Below, in pieces: positions 40,984 to 45,265 of a DNA stretch of 45,265 bases. Every line of letters starts with the position of its first letter. Positions within the stretch are counted from its first letter, which is position 1. Below the pieces are notes generated by a model. That model saw nothing but the letters and a program-made list of their open reading frames with translations, was not told the DNA's origin and did no database searches. A program made the translations under genes and the position numbers. Source of the stretch: Symbiodinium natans (taxonomy: Eukaryota; Sar; Dinophyceae; Suessiales; Symbiodiniaceae); assembly GCA_905221605.1 (NCBI GenBank), contig CAJNDS010000902.1, forward strand, positions 96,501 to 141,765, given 5' to 3'.

Positions 40984-41460
40984 TTAAGCTTCTTGACATC
41001 CCGAAGTCCCTACTGTGAATTTCTTGAAGCCCCTAGCCCTAAACTCGTGAAAGTATCTGAGCTTCTTGAAGCCCCTAAAGTCCCCCAAAGTCACTAATAA
41101 GATCTCTACTCTAAGTTTCTTGATGCGGCTAAACTCCCTTCTTGAAGTGTTATTTAAAATCTTCTTACGGCCCCCGCACTTCTTGTCGCGAAATTGCTTG
41201 CAAAAGTTTCGGCGGTTGCCGAGTCCACGGGTGTTCACGAACGTCTTGTTGCAGCCACTGCACTTGACCTGCAATACTGCAAAACAGCCCTTGATGACCA
41301 CAGGCACGTTGCCTCGCTCACATGACAGCGCACAGCCGAGGCCTTCTTAGCGCTTCTTGTCTTGGCCTTCGCCTTTGCATTGGCCTTCCTCTTTGGTGCT
41401 GCCTGCCATCTCATCATGACCCAAGTTCGAAGGCGCAAAACAGCCCTTCATGATCATGGC
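40984..41460 (-). CDS. Small zinc-finger-like gene fragment
   Basis: An acceptor TTGCAG|G at 41268 precedes VKCSGCNKTFVNTRGLGNRR, then FCKQFRDKKCGGRKK. CxxC followed by a downstream Cys recalls a C2HC-type finger, but the histidine expected after GLGN is replaced by arginine, so zinc binding is doubtful. Upstream, GTCATCAAGGGCTGTTTTGC (41281-41300) repeats most of ATCATGAAGGGCTGTTTTGC near 41445, so the 5' exon may be an internal duplication. A basic Lys/Ala-rich frame (RKANAKAKAKTRSAKKA) lies between them. Probably a gene fragment within the extra DNA of copy 2. Confidence 0.35.
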
Positions 41461-41926
41461 CTAAACAGTTAAAGGACGGGGTGGGAAGTGGGAATTTAGG
41501 GCGTTAAGCCCGAAACCCTAACAGGAGAAAAGTTGGGTGGATGCCTGCGTAAGCAGGGGGTGGGAAAAATGGAACAACCCAGCCTTTCTGGTTGTGGTGG
41601 CTCCAAACCGCGACATATGCCGCCCCCTCACACCCCCTGGCTGTGTTGGGGCGCCATCTCCGCATGAAATCTACTGCCGCGGCGCGGCGAGAAGCCTAAA
41701 CCCTAAGCCCTAAACCCTCAACCCTAAACCCTCAACCCCAGACCCTAAACCCTAAACCCAAAACCCTAAACCCTAAACCCGAAAACCCGAAACCGTGAAC
41801 CCTAAACCCTGAACCCTGAGGCTAGACCCCGATCCCATGACCGTCTGAACCCTAAGCCCAAACCGCGAGAACCCTAAACCCGAAATTCCCACCCAGGCCT
41901 GCTTAGACCGTACCTACCCTTTCTAG

Positions 41927-42252
41927 GGTGCCTGGACCCAGAACACCTGACAGCCATTCACACCATCGCTTGGACTTGCTACGCAAGCCTAAAGAGTTGT
42001 GTTGAGCGTGAGCCGCACGGCCCCTCCTGACCCCCGCCCCTGAGCCCCTTGGTTACTCCTGGCCTCCTGATTCGGCACAGCCGGTTATTGCCCTGGCCCG
42101 CCTGACCCTGGTCCGGCTGAACGACCACCTGAATGTGGCCTCAGGGGATGTGAGGAAGACTTCGTGGGGGCAGGGTTTAGGGTTTAGGGCTTAGAACCAT
42201 CATCTCTTGGACTTTATGCCTGCAGCAGGAATCCTCTGAACTCGAAGCCTAA
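41927..42252 (+). CDS. 3' end of an unrecognised + strand gene, three exons
   Basis: Exon 41927 to ~42009 follows a pyrimidine tract and TTTCTAG|G and reads CLDPEHLTAIHTIAWTCYAS, then LKSCVE. Exon 42081-42149 (CACAG to GTGAGG) reads PVIALARLTLVRLNDHLN. The terminal exon 42226-42252 (TGCAG) reads QESSELEA followed by TAA. The last junction is phase 0 with a 76-nt GT-AG intron containing two TTTAGGG units. The first junction needs a GA donor or a frame I did not find. Function unknown. The whole block is absent from copy 1 of the duplication. Confidence 0.5.
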
Positions 42253-43602
42253 CCCGTAACACCCTGGGCTCCCTGCGAAGACCTCCCTGGCGTCAGCCAT
42301 TGTATCAGGCGGGGTCTCCTCAAGGATCTAACCGTTTCAGGGCTCATAGCCTTGCGGGCTTCCCGGTTGAATTAGGGTAGCTGTCGGCTGTTAGAGTTGT
42401 ACAACTGCGGTTTTATAGAGTTATCTGGGCGTTTATAGACTTGAGGGCTTGGGGTTCGGTTGACTAAACGGTTTAGGGCGCGTAGCCCCAACCTCCGACC
42501 CTGAAACCTGAAGGTGAAACAGGGGCTTTTATCCAGACCAGGCGTTAACGGGGTCGCAAGGTGTGACGGGTGAACTATAATACGGGAGTACACGGGAGTT
42601 CGAGAGGTGACCGCATGAATGAATGGTCCGTCCTGCAGGTGAGCTAACAACAATCTGATTGGGGCTTAGGCGGTTACCTATTCACTCTCTTTTAATCTCT
42701 GTGTCTAGGAGTTCATCTGTTGAGTCGTGAAGGTTACAACCTGGATGGGAGAATGAATTCGAAAAAACTTTAATACCAAAAGGAAACGAGTGAAGGGACG
42801 CAAGCGTTTACAATCAAAATAAGCGATTTTTCCTCTTCATTCGCGAGTTCTCTTTTCACCTGCTATTTCACTGATTTGATTAGAAGCCTCGTATCATAAG
42901 AATTGTGTTAGGGGCACGTGACGAACTAATAGTAAAATCAGGTAAGGGCGCCTGTAATGCACCTTGCGGTTTTGCATATCGCTTGTTGGTGCACGTCGCC
43001 GAAGCCTCGGGGAAACGCACTCTTCGAAGCAAAACACATCAAGCAGAAGGGCAGAAACACCTGAAACATCCTATATTTTGAGAGGCCTACAGTGTTAAGA
43101 CCTGGGCGGCGGCAGCGTTTTCACGCAGACTCCAAGCGACACTTTGTCAGGCCTTACACTTCCTGCAGAGGCCAAGGCATATATGCTTGTGACAACGCGT
43201 CTTGTTCCACATCCTTGCGCTGAATTTTGTACAAGGAGGCAAAAGCGCTGTAAATGCCAACGTGTCTTTGTTCCACATCCTTGCGCATTATGATGTGTAA
43301 AAAAACAAAACGTTGCAAATACCAGTGTTTTCGTCGTGGTCGCCAATTGCACGTGTCTTGATCCACACCCTTGCGCAGTATGTAGTACAAAGGAGCGAAA
43401 ACACTGAAAATACCAGTGCTTTGGGCATGACCACAATACGAATGACGCTCTTATCCCCCCCCTCCCCGTGCCCCCACCCAAGAAACATAACCTTGAAACC
43501 TTCAGAATGGCTTAAATGCAAGGTGCGTTGTGGGCGCCGTCACCTAAAACCACACGCGTCCTCATATTTTTCTATTCGCGCGTACGTGTGGAGAGAAAGG
43601 GG

Positions 43603-44262
<660 letters not shown>

Positions 44263-44505
44263 ACTAAGAAAATAGAATGAAATACACTATTATAATGTAT
44301 CCGGGGCATTGATTTATGTGCCCTGAAAAGCCCTCCAACCCGCTGACAGACCTTGCAGCAACCCACAAGAAACCTAAAAGCCATCAATCGCAAAATATGT
44401 CAAGAGCTCCAAACATCTCAAACCCAAACAAGTCGCACTAAACAAGCCCTAGAAATCCGTAAATCCCAAACCCTAAATTAAACAAACCCTACAAGCCCTA
44501 AATTA
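44263..44505. other. Unique spacer, no gene seen
   Basis: AT-moderate sequence with repeated CTCCAAA/CCCAAAC motifs, leading to CCCTAAA derivatives at 44470-44510. Confidence 0.4.
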
Positions 44506-44559
44506 CACTTTGAACGCCCTAAAACTAACCATCCCTAAGCCCGAAACCCTAAAGCCTGA

Positions 44560-44706
44560 AAGCAAACCACCCCGACCTCGACCTGCTGCCGCTGCCGCTG
44601 AAGCTGCAGCTGCAGCGTTTCCGCGTCTTGAAGGTCCTAGAGGCAAGGTGAAGTCGAACACTGGTGCAAGTGGGCCCATCATGTCGGGCAAGCCTCATAA
44701 CACATA
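44560..44706 (+). CDS. Exon-like Ala/Pro-rich block
   Basis: A + frame reads SKPPRPRPAAAAAEAAAAAF, then PRLEGPRGKVKS and TGASGPIMSGKPHNT, ending in TAG. It may be a low-complexity terminal exon. No domain recognised, and another frame is also open. Confidence 0.25.
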
Positions 44707-44709
44707 GCA

Positions 44710-45100
44710 ACAGGGTGACAAGAAGTTGCAAAGAACTCAAGAAAGAAGGTGAAAGGGAGGGTATTGTGGTTGTTTCTAACAGCAAGGTTGAGCTGCTCAG
44801 CTTTATGTCCAAGCAGCTCATGTCTGTGCCCGCATGCTTGAGGGCTTCAGGGCTTCAGGTCTTCCATCGTTTTTTATAACACCGTGGGATGTGGAAGCTT
44901 GAGTTTAATTTTTTGGTGCTACGGAGTATAGAATTTGGGAATGTGGACTGGTGGGCTCGAAAAATTTGAGCTGTGGATGTGATGCTTTAAAGATCGCACT
45001 TTAAGAATATCAACGACTGCAGTCCGGTTTTCGGGTTAGGGGCTTAGGTTTAGGGTTTAAGGGCTGTTTAAGGGTTTAGGGGTTTGAGGGATTGTGGGGT
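44710..45100. other. Unique sequence then telomere-like repeat, no gene seen
   Basis: Unique sequence to 45030, TTTAGGG derivatives at 45035-45110. No convincing exon. Confidence 0.4.
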
Positions 45101-45139
45101 TTATATAAGACCCCGCAAATCCCCCACGCCCAAGCCATC

Positions 45140-45228
45140 CTGATCCGGGACGTCAGCTTCTTCCGGGACGTAAGCTTCTGGATGTTCTGGTGCCGGGGGC
45201 GCTACGAGCCCCCAGGTTGACCAGAGTG
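45140..45228 (+). CDS. Exon-like block with internal duplication
   Basis: A + frame reads ILIRDVSFFRDVSFWMFWCR and continues to GRYEPPG and a stop. TCCGGGACGT.AGCTTCT is duplicated at 45153 and 45170, producing the RDVSF repeat. Product unknown, and it may continue past the window. Confidence 0.25.
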
Positions 45229-45265
45229 AAGTTGCATTTGACCTCCTGTCCTTGGCTAGTGCGCG

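Larger units (their letters stand above)
40325..43602. repeat. Segmental duplication, copy 2
   Basis: Copy 2 of 8582-10165. 40325-40826 and 42516-43602 match copy 1. 40827-42515 is extra and carries exon-like blocks on both strands. Identity elsewhere is high, suggesting recent duplication. Confidence 0.95.

Overview
The window looks like nuclear DNA of a dinoflagellate. This is an inference from four signs: TTTAGGG/CCCTAAA (plant/alveolate-type telomere heptamer) repeats in both orientations almost everywhere, small exons joined by GT-AG, GC-AG and apparently GA-AG introns, acceptors that are mostly AG|G, and an HMG-box gene. Another TTTAGGG alveolate or alga is not excluded. There are no bacterial operons, CRISPR arrays, rRNA genes or recognisable tRNA genes. 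Genes are split, so long single ORFs are rare and most exons had to be read as short open stretches between splice-like signals. Outer exon limits marked as approximate are not certain.

Layout. 1-1000: exon-like islands on the + strand. 1307-6210 (-): exons of a major facilitator transporter resembling the SLC18/SLC18B1 group, with introns filled by telomere-like repeats. 6300-8580: repeats, including a long A/T-armed hairpin and an AT-rich ~280-bp tandem repeat. 8582-10165: copy 1 of a segmental duplication, ending in a GA microsatellite and a 100-base assembly gap. 10266-24256: a minus-strand cluster holding a C5-cytosine DNA methyltransferase cut by the gap (10266-10876), an unknown lysine-rich protein (11220-12371), a roughly 15-exon unknown gene (13076-17903), a large-exon coiled-coil protein (19090-20207) and a zinc-finger gene with weak hAT-transposase-like features (20435-24256). 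25583-26794 (-): an intronless HMG-box plus pseudokinase fusion flanked by direct repeats. 27200-34150: mostly degenerate telomere-like DNA with nested tandem, inverted and segmental repeats, including a 1054-bp tandem duplication. 34156-36588 (-): a gene of about 8 exons whose phases I could close for most junctions. 36600-40320: repeats. 40325-43600: copy 2 of the segmental duplication, carrying about 1.7 kb absent from copy 1 that includes zinc-finger and other exons. 43603-44260: a very long GA tract. 44500-45265: weak exon-like islands.

The genes do not form an evident pathway. What they share is architecture: introns and intergenic spaces are built from interstitial telomere-type repeats, sometimes as inverted pairs inside one intron. 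The main points of interest are telomere-repeat-filled introns, the HMG/pseudokinase fusion inside a repeat-bounded cassette, and the methyltransferase at a duplication/gap junction.
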